Below are positions 33,701 through 42,800 of a stretch of 64,000 bases of DNA, piece by piece (positions within the stretch are counted from its first letter, which is position 1; each line of letters opens with the position of its first letter). Source of the DNA: Dyella_B sp966430775 (lineage in GTDB: Bacteria; Pseudomonadota; Gammaproteobacteria; Xanthomonadales; Rhodanobacteraceae); assembly GCA_966430775.1 (NCBI GenBank), contig CBJMMB010000001.1:41093-105092 (forward strand). The letters are read 5' to 3'. The position numbers and the translations under genes were made by a program. Under the pieces are notes generated by a model, which saw only the letters and a program-made list of their open reading frames with translations, did not search any database and was not told the origin of the DNA.

Positions 33701-34795
33701 ACCACCGGCAGCGCGAAAGTGGAAAACGCGGTGGCGAAGAACGTGCTGTGGGAATTCACCGAAGCCGACATGGGTTACAGCTATGGCGCGCCGCTGATCA
33801 TCAAGACGCGCAAATACGGCTGGGTGGTGGCGGTGACTTCCGGCTACAACAACACCAGCGGCAAGCTGGCCGGGCACGGCATTCTCTATCTCCTCAACAT
33901 CAAGACCGGCGCGATTCTGCAGAAGATCGACACCGGCGCAGGCAGCGCCGCCAAGCCAGCGGGACTGACGCAAGCCACCGCCTACACGCGCGACATCGCC
34001 GACGACACGGTGGACCAGATCTATGCGGGCGACCTGCTGGGCAACGTGTGGCGTTTCGATCTCACCGAAGCGGCCGTGGATACGTCGGGCCACCCAACCG
34101 GCGGTTATCCCTCACCTACCCTGCTGGCCACGCTCACCGACAAATCCGGCAATCCACAACCCGTCACCACCATGCCGCGCGTGGAAGAAAGCATCAGTAC
34201 CGACGGCTTGAGCACGCTGCGCTGGGTGTTCGTCGGCACCGGCAAGTTCCTCGATATAACCGACCTGACCAACACGCAGCGCCAGACCATGTACGCCCTG
34301 CGCGACGGCTCCGGCAGCACGCCCGCCAGCAGCGGCCTGCCACTTACACGCAACGCGCTGACGCCCGTCACCGACCTGCTCAGCGGCGCAACGCTCAACG
34401 CCAACGCATCGGGCTGGTATTACGACCTGACCGGTTCGGCAGGCGGCAACAACGGCGGCACCGAACGCGTCGTGGTGGCGCCAAGTACGGCCACCGGTCT
34501 GAACGTGGTGGCCTGGGTGACGGTGACTCCCTCCAGCGATCCGTGCTCTTTGCAGGGCTCGCTGTATGCCGTCAACTTCGCCGGGGCTTCGGTGCTGCTC
34601 AGCGGCGACACGCAGGTGAAAAGTCTCACCACGACCGCCGCGGCGCTCACCAGCGTGCAATTGGTCAAGCACGCCAATGGCACCGTCGGCGCGGTCGCCA
34701 GCGATACTAGCGGCAAAAACATCAGCCAGCCGATCCCTGAATCGCCCACTTCCAATCAGGTCAAGCGGGTGAACTGGCGGGAGGTCATGAACTAA
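30773..34795 (+). CDS. pilY1: Pilus tip adhesin PilY1, copy 1
   Basis: 1340 residues. A signal peptide (about residues 1-30, ending GACAAT) leads into a large variable N-terminal part with paired cysteines, then a beta-propeller C-terminal half with PilY1 blocks such as VVYVGANDGMLHAFEAD and AGDLLGNVWRFDL. A DVNGDG loop near residues 595-600 looks like a calcium site, and an LRGD segment follows further on. PilY1 sits at the pilus tip, promotes extension and adhesion and, in P. aeruginosa, helps in surface sensing. The C-terminus ends RVNWREVMN, nearly the same as copy 2 (RVNWREVLN). The two copies differ most in the N-terminal third. Confidence 0.9.
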   Translation: MLKSLRKARLHCSLLACMAAFGASAGACAATTLTDTPVYSTSNVPANLMLSLSVEYPTGTVAAYTDSTGYTADTTYLGYFDPAKCYDYNDHTGAGYFVPVSSSGPVCTGHWSGNMLNWALMTALDEFRQALTGGNRSIDDVKLTVLKRSRLNAAQSNLKNFPDKIIGTAADGTTNVSPSTVIGDRRYAGLGTVYLRSYAQDSTFIISNNSSFANSADGSQFATVYNAQVQVCVPGMLEGNCNSAHSISDYIGAGAYDKPDGLIQQNYTKIRVGAAGYGFQFAWSNPNGVVRALLHDNGPTAYNGYGERTENKYAEWDAKTGIFYRSPDAADDVYAKAPGDIPFTDSGTINYLNKFGYSGNYEQFDTVGDLYWATLAYFMQVPLDASYTDGLSQSNSSDPSFPVFSGKPANASKNPTINDPIQYTCQNNAIVTIGDSHTWFDSRVPSSAPASSNGDGGNPLKPLQTGGTVAAPLDASAYVTALGNLPLIEAQGTTPASKTMAQYLNVTALGDAHEAGYPTFATYNMAGLAYYAHTKDIRADITGEQKITSYVVDVLEPGTYDGSPGRDTYSPSKASLGWAGPNMYWLAAKYGGFNDVNGDGVPASPLTWHTNTTTASAKNLRPDNYFPGNQPALIQSGLQQIFNNIASTSSQTGSGVTINTSRALNSVTAGAAPYYAPADGFPAYTTQYTPVTWTGDVSGMIAATASDGNIGAVDGTSPWHAQLQLDTLTQATSNGSSKNIVGWNTGRRVVTWNGREGVPFRYDRLSAGEQTAANTTGAGADFINYLRGDKSNESTVFRARTHILGDIVNSAAVLVQGGMSNAYTESANPGYASFTANVANRMPVVYVGANDGMLHAFEADFQGATRANPVTGGGSELFAYVPSMLFNGPNDTPLVDGLPALGNLNGVSANSYAHHFYVDATPQVADADFTYTSNGASNPTSTATTADWHTILVGGLGKGGKGIYALDITNVPDVVDTTGSAKVENAVAKNVLWEFTEADMGYSYGAPLIIKTRKYGWVVAVTSGYNNTSGKLAGHGILYLLNIKTGAILQKIDTGAGSAAKPAGLTQATAYTRDIADDTVDQIYAGDLLGNVWRFDLTEAAVDTSGHPTGGYPSPTLLATLTDKSGNPQPVTTMPRVEESISTDGLSTLRWVFVGTGKFLDITDLTNTQRQTMYALRDGSGSTPASSGLPLTRNALTPVTDLLSGATLNANASGWYYDLTGSAGGNNGGTERVVVAPSTATGLNVVAWVTVTPSSDPCSLQGSLYAVNFAGASVLLSGDTQVKSLTTTAAALTSVQLVKHANGTVGAVASDTSGKNISQPIPESPTSNQVKRVNWREVMN

Positions 34796-34807
34796 CGCGC
34801 GATGCGA

Positions 34808-35743
34808 TCAATACTGCTGCAGGCGCTGCTTCAGCTGCAGCGCACGCGTGCGGTAGACCACCGCCGGTTCGTAGCCCGGATCGACCACCAGGATGCGGTT
34901 CCACAGCGCGATGGCCTGATCCAGATGCTGATCCAGATACAGCACCATCGCCTGCTGATGGGAGTTGGCCACCCAGGCACGGCTCAACGCCGCGAAGGTG
35001 GGATCGGAGGATTTCAGCTGCGGGTTCAAGCTCAGCGCCTGATCGAACAAGCTCAGCGCCTGCTCATGATGACCTTGCCGATACAGGGCCAGGCTCTGGT
35101 TTTCCAGCTGCAGCGCGCGCTGGGTGGGCGGTACAGCGACCGGTGGCGGCGCAGGCGCGGCAACGGGTGCGGCCGGCGCGCTGGCGGAACCGGATGGCTG
35201 CGCGGAAGGCGTCTCCACCGCGGCGGCGTTCGGCGATGCGGGCATCTGCAGCGTGGATCCCACGCGGATCACAGCCGGATTGGTCGATCCGTTGTAGCGC
35301 GCCAGCACCAGGAACAGGTTCGGATCGCCCAGGTACTTGGCCGCCAGCGTGCTGTAGGACTCCCCCGACTGCACCACGTGCGGGCTGGAGGCCGCGCCCA
35401 GCGCCTGCCTGGGATCTTCGGTCAATTGCTTGAGGAAGAACTGGGCATTGCGATCGCCCGGATGATCCTGCAGATAGCGCCGCAGCGCCTTCTCGCCATC
35501 CGCGTAATGCCCGTTCTGCAGGTCGTGCCTGACGATCGAGGAAAGCGACTGGCGCGGCGAGGTATCCCCACCGGTCCCTTCCGCCGGGGCGGACACCGTA
35601 GGCTGCACGGTGGTCGGCTCGCTGTACTTGGGCTTGAAGGTGACCTTGGGCTTGGTGCAACCGCCCACCAGCGCCATGCCCAGCAAACCAGCTGCCAGCA
35701 CCCAGGCGCGTACGGACGTAAAGCGAGCTTCCCTATGCATCAT
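34808..35743 (-). CDS. Lipoprotein with LysM and TPR domains
   Basis: 311 residues. Lipobox LVGGC after a signal sequence marks it as a lipoprotein. A first TPR-like pair (LQNGHYADGEKALRRYLQDHPGD split near 75-97) is followed by a LysM domain (HVVQSGESYSTLAAKYLG ... IRVGSTLQMP, about 120-170), a Pro/Ala linker and further TPR repeats (ALSLFDQALSLNP, AIALWNRILVVDP). LysM binds peptidoglycan glycan strands, and TPRs bind partner proteins. It faces pilY1 copy 1 with a 12-base gap and lies between the two pilus clusters. A role in pilus anchoring or wall work is plausible; no pathway is fixed. Confidence 0.75.
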   Translation of the reverse strand: MMHREARFTSVRAWVLAAGLLGMALVGGCTKPKVTFKPKYSEPTTVQPTVSAPAEGTGGDTSPRQSLSSIVRHDLQNGHYADGEKALRRYLQDHPGDRNAQFFLKQLTEDPRQALGAASSPHVVQSGESYSTLAAKYLGDPNLFLVLARYNGSTNPAVIRVGSTLQMPASPNAAAVETPSAQPSGSASAPAAPVAAPAPPPVAVPPTQRALQLENQSLALYRQGHHEQALSLFDQALSLNPQLKSSDPTFAALSRAWVANSHQQAMVLYLDQHLDQAIALWNRILVVDPGYEPAVVYRTRALQLKQRLQQY

Positions 35744-36466
35744 CAATCTTCCGCCACCCTGTTCAGACGCTGATTTGCCCCGCCGCACAAGCGACTTGGC
35801 CGCACAAGTTAAGCCAGTTCCCGAACTCCTGCAAACCTAGCGGGGGGCGGGGCTAGGATGTGTGAAGGGGGAGTCGTGGTGGTGGGCGGGCTTAAGCCCC
35901 TCTCCCACCGGGAGAGGGGTTGGGGTGAGGGTACGACCAGCGCGCGATCGCCGCGACTTGCGCCAGACGTGAACATCGCGCTTCGCCCGAACCCTCACCC
36001 GCCTGTCGGCACCCTCTCCCGGAGGGAGAGGGATTCACTCGGATAGCTTTTGGCAAATTGGCGATGCGTCAGTGAAGGCAGCATTGCAACGCTCAAAAAA
36101 TTCAACCATCCGGTGAAGCGAAACATCAAGGTGCACGCATCACTCGCACTTGCGATCGCACACCAACGCCATCTGCCATGTGGCATACATGCACTGCACT
36201 TAGCTCAAGCAACACCATGCGACTGTGCAGACAAGTCCACACAGGCCATGTGCGGCACATCGCGACATCAACGCACTGTCCCAAATTGACTGATAGTTTG
36301 TCCCCTTGTGCGATAGCTGCCGCGCTCGCGAAACCGCATGATCGCATCGACCATTCGTGAAAGAACGGGTGGCGCACTCTTCAGACAGATGATCGAGCGC
36401 ACTTGCGCTCTTTCGACGTGACTTTTCGGGGCTTCGCACAGGCTCCAAACCGTACAGGGGCGGTCC
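35744..36466. other. Intergenic region before minor pilin operon 2
   Basis: About 720 bases. It holds the promoter of the leftward lipoprotein gene, a pair of CTCTCCC/GGGAGAG palindromes (listed separately), and the promoter of the second pilus operon. The last 40 bases match the leader of operon 1. Short open frames here have no support. Confidence 0.5.
35897..36032. repeat. Paired CTCTCCC...GGGAGAG palindromes
   Basis: Left unit CCCCTCTCCCACCGGGAGAG followed by GGGTTGGGGTGAGGG; right unit, inverted, AACCCTCACC then CCCTCTCCCGGAGGGAGAGG. A further unit is at 50972. This GC-rich family is common between genes in this group of bacteria and can end transcripts. Confidence 0.75.
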
Positions 36467-36925
36467 ATGGGCACATTACGCACGCGCCGCAGGCAAGCTG
36501 CAGGCTTCACCTTGATCGAGCTGATGATCGTGGTGGCGATCATCGCGATTCTCGCTGCGATTGCCGTGCCGATTTACAGCGACTACGTCACGCGCAGCAA
36601 GCTGACCGAAGCGCAGAACAATCTGAGCGCGCTGCGTGTGCAGATGGAGCAGTACTTTCAGGACAACCGCAGCTATGCGGACGGAGCGGGAAACTGCGGA
36701 ACCCCCATGCCGGCAACCGGCTCGAACAGCACAGTGAAATATTTCACCTACACCTGCGCTATCACCACCAGCGGCTACACGATCACCGCCACTGGTGCCA
36801 CCACGCAAACGGCCAACTTCACCTTCACCATCGACAACAATAACAATCGCGCCACCAGCAACGCCAATGGCTGGTACACCACGCCCGCCACCTGCTGGGT
36901 CACCGCCAAAGGAAGGTGCCAGTGA
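36467..36925 (+). CDS. pilE: Type IV minor pilin PilE, copy 2
   Basis: 152 residues. Leader MGTLRTRRRQAAG then FTLIELMIVVAIIAILAAIA. It shares with copy 1 the long helix and the segment SALRVQMEQYFQDNRSYAD, but differs after residue 120, where an Asn-rich loop (TIDNNNNRATSNANG) replaces the charged loop of copy 1. This head region is the exposed part of a pilin, so the difference may alter specificity. Starts the second operon. Confidence 0.85.
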   Translation: MGTLRTRRRQAAGFTLIELMIVVAIIAILAAIAVPIYSDYVTRSKLTEAQNNLSALRVQMEQYFQDNRSYADGAGNCGTPMPATGSNSTVKYFTYTCAITTSGYTITATGATTQTANFTFTIDNNNNRATSNANGWYTTPATCWVTAKGRCQ

Positions 36926-37545
36926 AAGCGCCCCACCAGCGCGGCGTCAGCCTGATCGAACTGATGGTGGCGGTCGCCATCCTGGCGATCCTGGTCATGC
37001 TCGGCATGCCCACGTTCCAGCAGTGGACGTTGAACACGCGCATCCGCACAGTGACCGAATCGATCCAGAACGGCCTGCGGCTGGCGCGCAACGAAGCCTC
37101 GCAACAAAGCCGCTACGTGCGCTTCCAGCTTTCTTCCGCCACCAGTTGGCAGGTATGCGTGTTGCCGGCCAGTGCGGCCAGCGCGCAGGCGGCGACCGAT
37201 TGCAGCACCGCCACCAGCACGGTGCAAAGCTGGAATTCGCCGGGCATGAGCAACGTGCAGGTGGGTGCGTCGACGGCGGTGAAGGATGTCGCGCCCAGTT
37301 CGTCCTCCGCGAGCACCTATAAAACCATCATCAGCGGCGGCGTTCCGGCCGGCGTCACCTACAACGCGCTGGGCCGGCCTACCGCTTATGGCAGCACGTC
37401 GATCCTGCGCATCGACGTCACCGCGGCGCAAAGCGCGCTGCAGGCCAGCAGTCGCCGGCTGGTCACCACGATCTCGCCGGGCGGCATGGTGAACATGTGC
37501 GATCCGGCTTTCACCTTGAACAACAACGTAACGGGGTGTCCATGA
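36922..37545 (+). CDS. fimT: Type IV pilus minor pilin FimT/FimU (GspH-like), copy 2
   Basis: 207 residues, the same length as copy 1. Leader ending QRG then VSLIELMVAVAILAILVMLG. The GTG start overlaps the pilE stop exactly as in copy 1, which supports a single duplication event for the whole operon. Most changes lie in the middle of the head (around residues 95-125). Confidence 0.85.
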   Translation: MKAPHQRGVSLIELMVAVAILAILVMLGMPTFQQWTLNTRIRTVTESIQNGLRLARNEASQQSRYVRFQLSSATSWQVCVLPASAASAQAATDCSTATSTVQSWNSPGMSNVQVGASTAVKDVAPSSSSASTYKTIISGGVPAGVTYNALGRPTAYGSTSILRIDVTAAQSALQASSRRLVTTISPGGMVNMCDPAFTLNNNVTGCP

Positions 37546-38048
37546 AGACGACGCTTACCCGCCCGCGCGCGAAACGCCGTGCCTCGCACCAGCGAGGCAT
37601 CGTGCTGATCGACGCCATGGTTGCGATCCTGATTTTTTCGGTCGGCATTCTCGGCCTGGTGGCGCTGCAAGGTTCGGCCATCGAGATGACCGGCAGCGCC
37701 AAATACCGCGTCAACGCCGCCATGCTGGCCGACCAAGTGATCGCGCAGATGTGGGCAAGCGATCCGAGCCAGCTCAAGACGCTGTTCGAAGGCAATGGCG
37801 GTGGCGACGACAGCAGCGGCGGCGCCAGCTACGTCGCCTGGGCCAAGCGCCTCGATTGCACGGTAAGCAAGCCCGACCTCAATTGCCTGCCAGGCGCAAA
37901 GGCCAATCCGCCCAGCATCGACGTGGCCGAACAGGACATCTCCAGCTCCGGCAACACGCAATACCAGGTGACGGTCACCGTCTATTGGCAGGCGCCCTCC
38001 GATTCCACCAAGCACAAATATGTCTCCGTCACCGCCATCGGCATTTGA
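37542..38048 (+). CDS. pilV: Type IV pilus minor pilin PilV, copy 2
   Basis: 168 residues. Leader ending HQRG then IVLIDAMVAILIFSVGILGL, again with Asp at position 5. It has a Gly/Ser-rich insertion (GNGGGDDSSGG, near 81-91) where copy 1 has a Lys/Gly stretch. ATG overlaps the fimT stop. Confidence 0.83.
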   Translation: MKTTLTRPRAKRRASHQRGIVLIDAMVAILIFSVGILGLVALQGSAIEMTGSAKYRVNAAMLADQVIAQMWASDPSQLKTLFEGNGGGDDSSGGASYVAWAKRLDCTVSKPDLNCLPGAKANPPSIDVAEQDISSSGNTQYQVTVTVYWQAPSDSTKHKYVSVTAIGI

Positions 38049-38055
38049 GGCTTCG

Positions 38056-39183
38056 ATGATCTCCACGGCAGCTGCACGCCAGCGCGGTTTCTCGCTGATC
38101 GAACTGATGGTGGGTATGCTGGTGAGCCTGTTGTGCATGCTGGCGATCATGGCCGCCTTCGCGGTGTATGAGGGCAAGAAGCGCACCACCACCAGCGGCA
38201 ATGACGCGCAACAGAACGGCAGCTACGCGCTGTATACGTTGGAGCGCCAGTTGCGCACAGCCGGCTCGAGCATCGTGCAGGGCTACAACTATGGCCTGTG
38301 GGGTTGCCCGGTTACCGCTTACACCACCATACCTACCGGCAAGATCCAGACGCTGCCGGCGCAATCGGCGCTGCCCTCCCCGTTCACCTCATCGGGTTGG
38401 CCGCTTACCACGCGCCTGGTGCCGGTGCTGATCGCCTCGGGCGGCAGCAATCCGGATGTGATCGGTGTGGTGGGCGGCAATTCGGCGTTGCAGGTGTTCA
38501 AGATTGCCATCGCCGGCACGCCCACGACGAGCAGCGTGGCGGTGGGCAACAGCCTTGGCATCATGACTGGCGATTATCTGCTCGGCACCTTGTCCGACGG
38601 CACCTGCGCACTGGCGCATCTGACCAGTTCGTCCACGGCGACGCAGGTATCGGGCACCACGCTCACGTTGGATGCCGCCAACAGCCCGGCGACCGGCCTG
38701 CAGAAGGCTACTTATCTGTTCGATGCCGGCGCCGCGCCGATGTTCACGCTGTTCGGCATCGATGCTTCGACCAATTCGCTGGTGTCGTACGACCTGTTGC
38801 AGCGGCCGGTGAACGGACAAGCCGCCGCGGTCACGCCGATTGCCGATGGCATCGTGCAGATGAAAGCGCTGTACGGCATCCAGACCAGCACCGGCATAAG
38901 TTGGGTGCAGCCTACCGGCACGTATTCGATCGACACGCTTACCGCAAGCAGCAGCGCGGCATCGAGCGCCATGGGCCAGATCAAGGCGATCCGCATCGCG
39001 ATCATCGCGCAGAGCCGGTTGCCGGAGCGCTCGAGCGATTACTTCAACAAGGATCCGATCGTCCTGTTTCAGGATCTGGATACGGCGCTGCAGTACACCT
39101 TCACGCCGAATACCCAGTACCGCTACCAGGTGTACGACACCACCATTCCGGTGCGCAACGCGCTGGTTAGCACGCATTATTGA
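38056..39183 (+). CDS. pilW: Type IV pilus minor pilin PilW, copy 2
   Basis: 375 residues. Leader MISTAAARQRG then FSLIELMVGMLVSLLCMLAI; the head has the same AVYEGKKRTTTSGNDAQQNG block as copy 1. Differences cluster in the region around residues 90-130 and in the C-terminal third. It begins seven bases after pilV, as in copy 1. Confidence 0.83.
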   Translation: MISTAAARQRGFSLIELMVGMLVSLLCMLAIMAAFAVYEGKKRTTTSGNDAQQNGSYALYTLERQLRTAGSSIVQGYNYGLWGCPVTAYTTIPTGKIQTLPAQSALPSPFTSSGWPLTTRLVPVLIASGGSNPDVIGVVGGNSALQVFKIAIAGTPTTSSVAVGNSLGIMTGDYLLGTLSDGTCALAHLTSSSTATQVSGTTLTLDAANSPATGLQKATYLFDAGAAPMFTLFGIDASTNSLVSYDLLQRPVNGQAAAVTPIADGIVQMKALYGIQTSTGISWVQPTGTYSIDTLTASSSAASSAMGQIKAIRIAIIAQSRLPERSSDYFNKDPIVLFQDLDTALQYTFTPNTQYRYQVYDTTIPVRNALVSTHY

Positions 39184-39194
39184 GTGGACGCGAC

Positions 39195-39782
39195 ATGACG
39201 ACTCCTTCCATTTCGCTCGACGCCCGCTATCACCAACGCGGCATGATCTCCACCCTGATGGCGATCATCGTGCTGGTGGTATCGCTGCTCGCCGCACTGG
39301 CGCTGATGCGTTCGGTGGATACCAGCAACACCATCGCCGGCAGCCTCACCTTCCGCCAGAGTGCGCTGCAGGGAGCCGAGGCCGCGTACGTGGATGCGCA
39401 GCAGAAGATCACCTTTACGCAGCCGAACAGCGATAACGATCAGTCCAATCTCGGCTATTACGCGGAACCGCAGCCGGCCACGTCGCGCTCCACCGGCGAC
39501 ATACCGGACATGCTGGTGAATCTGACCTCCGGATTTCAGAAAATTTCCGACACCAACGGCAACACGATCTACTACGTCGTCGAGCGCCTGTGCCCATCAT
39601 CGGGCGCGGCCACACCGACGCGCTGCATCGTGCCTGGCGCCTCCTTGCTCGGCGGCTCGCTCGCCAACCAGAACTCCGACAACCTTACCTTCAGCAATGG
39701 CGCCTATGCGGCCTTTCGCCTGACGGTGCGTGTGGACGGCCCCAAGAACACCACCGCGTACGTGCAGACCTTCATGCGCTGA
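39195..39782 (+). CDS. pilX: Type IV pilus minor pilin PilX, copy 2
   Basis: 195 residues from the ATG; a TTG five codons earlier is in frame but unlikely. Leader ending YHQRG, then MISTLMAIIVLVVSLLAALA without Glu5. RQSALQGAEAAYVDAQQ and RLTVRVDGPKNTTAYVQT match copy 1. It lies just before pilY1 copy 2. Confidence 0.82.
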   Translation: MTTPSISLDARYHQRGMISTLMAIIVLVVSLLAALALMRSVDTSNTIAGSLTFRQSALQGAEAAYVDAQQKITFTQPNSDNDQSNLGYYAEPQPATSRSTGDIPDMLVNLTSGFQKISDTNGNTIYYVVERLCPSSGAATPTRCIVPGASLLGGSLANQNSDNLTFSNGAYAAFRLTVRVDGPKNTTAYVQTFMR

Positions 39783-39843
39783 ACGCCCACGCGCAGACAC
39801 TTCGCTTCGCCACATGCTCCAAGCCTTCATACCGGGATCGGCC

Positions 39844-42800
39844 ATGCTCAAAACTCTCCGCCACATTCGTCTCAACGCAAGGTTGCTGGCATGCATGATG
39901 GCGCTGACCGCAAGCACCGGCGCATCGGCCACGACGCTTTCCGACACGCCGGTATACAGCACCTCCAACGTGCCGGCGAATCTGATGCTGGCGCTGTCGG
40001 TGGAATATCCGACCGGTACGGTGGCGGCCTATACGGACAGCAACAACACGACCTATGCGGCTGGCACCACGTATCTGGGCTATTTCGATCCAGCCAAGTG
40101 CTACGACTACAGCAGCACTACCGGCACGGGCTATTTCGTACCAGTAAGCACGACATCCGACCATACGTGCAGCGGGCACTGGAGCGGCAACATGCTCAAC
40201 TGGGCATTGATGACGTCGCTGGATGAGTTTCGCCAGGCGTTGACCGGCGGCAATCGCTCGGTGGATACCACGTCGAAGACCGTGCTCAAGCGCTCCAACC
40301 TCAACGCGTCGCAAAGCAATATCAATAACTTCCCGGACAAGACGATCGGCACTTCGTTGAACGTATCGCCCTCCACGGTGATCGGCGACAGCACCTATTC
40401 ATCGTTGAATACGGTATACCTGCGTTCGTACGGGCAAGGCTCCACCTTCATCATCTCCAACAACAGCTCTTTCACCAGCGACAACAAGGGCAACCTGGCC
40501 ACCACCTATAACGCACAGGTCCAGGTATGCGTTACCGGCATGCTGGAATCCAATTGCAATTCGGCGCATAACGCCGCCGACTACATTGGCGCCGGCAAGT
40601 ACGACAAGCCTGAAGGCCTGATCCAGCAGAACTACACCAAGATCCGCGTGGGTGCATCGGCCTATGCCTTTCTGAAAGGCAACAGCCAGCCCAATGGCGC
40701 GGTGCGCGCCTTGCTGCGTGACAACGGTCCTACCACGTACAACGGCTATGGCGCCCGCCAGACCAACACTTATTCGGAATGGGACGCCAGCACCGGTATT
40801 TTCGTCACCAATCCGGATGCCGCCGATTCCACCTACGCCACCGCGCCCGGCGGGACTAATTTCACCGACAGCGGCACCATCAACTACCTCAACAAGTTCG
40901 GCTACAGCGGCAGCTACGAGCAATACGACAACGTGAGCGACCTGTACTGGGCCACGCTTGCCTACTACATGCAGGTACCGCTGGATTCGACCTATACCAC
41001 TGGCCTGTCCAGCAGCAACAGCACGGATTCCACCTTCCCCGTCTTCACCGGCGTGCCGGCCAAGTCGTCGAGCAATCCGACCGTCAACGATCCGATCCAG
41101 TACACCTGCCAGAACAACGCCATCGTCACCATCGGCGATTCGCATACCTGGCTCGATTCAGCGGTACCCAGTTCGGGCCCCGGCACGGGACTGGCGCCCC
41201 TGAAGGCGGGCGGTACAGTCGGCACTGCGCTGGATGCATCCAGCTATGTCACCCAACTGGGCAATCTGCCGCTGATCGAGGCACAGGGTACCACCGCCGC
41301 CTCGAAGACCATGGCGCAGTACATGGGCGTGACTTCCCTGGGCAGCACTTATGAGATCCAGGGTTCGCAGATGGCCACCTACAACATGGCTGGCCTGGCC
41401 TACTACGCGCACATCAACGATATCCGCGCCGATATTTCCGGCAATCAGAAGGTCACCAGTTACATCGTCGACGTGCTCGAACCGGGCACTTATGACGGTA
41501 GCAGCGGCCATCCGACCTACAATCCAGGCAAATCCGGCGCCGGTCCGAACATGTACTGGCTGGCGGCAAAATATGGCGGCTTCAACGACGTCAACGGCGA
41601 TGGCACGCCAGCCAACATGCTGACTTGGCATACCAACAGCACGACGGCCTCGGCCAAGAACCTGCGTCCGGACAATTACTTTCCCGGCAATCAGCCCAGT
41701 CTGATCCAGAGCGGCCTGCAGCAAATCTTCAACAACGTCGCCTCCACCGCGTCGCAATCCGGCTCGGGCCTGTCGGTCAATTCCAGCCACGGCCTGAGCA
41801 ACGTCACCGCCGGCGCCGCACCCTACTACGCGCCGGTGGCGGGCTTCCCCGCCTACACCACGCAATACACGCCGGTGACCTGGACCGGCGACGTGGCCGG
41901 CTTCATCGCCACCACCGCCACCGGCAGCGATGTCACGGCGGCGTCCGGCAGCACGCCGTGGCATGCGCAATTGCAGTTGGACACGCTTACGCAAACCGCC
42001 ACCAGTTCCAAATCATCCACCTTGGGCTGGAGTACCGGTCGACGTATCGTGACCTGGAACGGCAGCAAGGGCGTGCCGTTCCGCTACAGCAGTTTGTCTT
42101 CCACCGAACAGGGCATCGTGGACCAGACCGGCAGCGGCTCGCAATTCGTCGACTATCTGCGCGGCGACAAGAGCAACGAAAGCACCTTGTTCCGCACACG
42201 CACGCACATCCTGGGCGACATCGTGAATTCGGCGGCCGTGCTGGTGCAAGGCGCGCTGTCGACGTCCTACTCGGAAACGAACAACCCCGGCTACGCCACC
42301 TTCAGCAGCAATGTCGCTGGCCGCCAGCCGGTGGTTTACGTTGGCGCGAACGATGGCATGATGCACGCGTTCGAAGCGGATTTCCTGAGCCCAACCAGCA
42401 CCAATTCGGTGACCGGCGGCGGCAGCGAATTGTTCGCCTACGTTCCGAGCATGCTGTTCAACGGTCCCAACAACACGCCGCTGGTCGACGGCCTGCCTGC
42501 CTTGGCCAACCTCGACGGCGTATCGACCAACAATTTCTCGCACCACTATTACGTCGACGCCACGCCGCAGGTGGCGGACGTGGATTTCACCTACACCAGC
42601 GACGGCACGGCCAACCCGAGCACCACCGCCAAGACGGCGGACTGGCACACCATCCTGGTGGGCGGCCTGGGCAAAGGTGGCAAAGGCATCTATGCGCTGG
42701 ACGTGACCAATGTACCGGCGGCCGCCGACACCACCAGCAGCTCGACGGTGGAAACCTCCCAGGCCAGCAAGGTGCTGTGGGAATTCACCGAAGCCGATAT

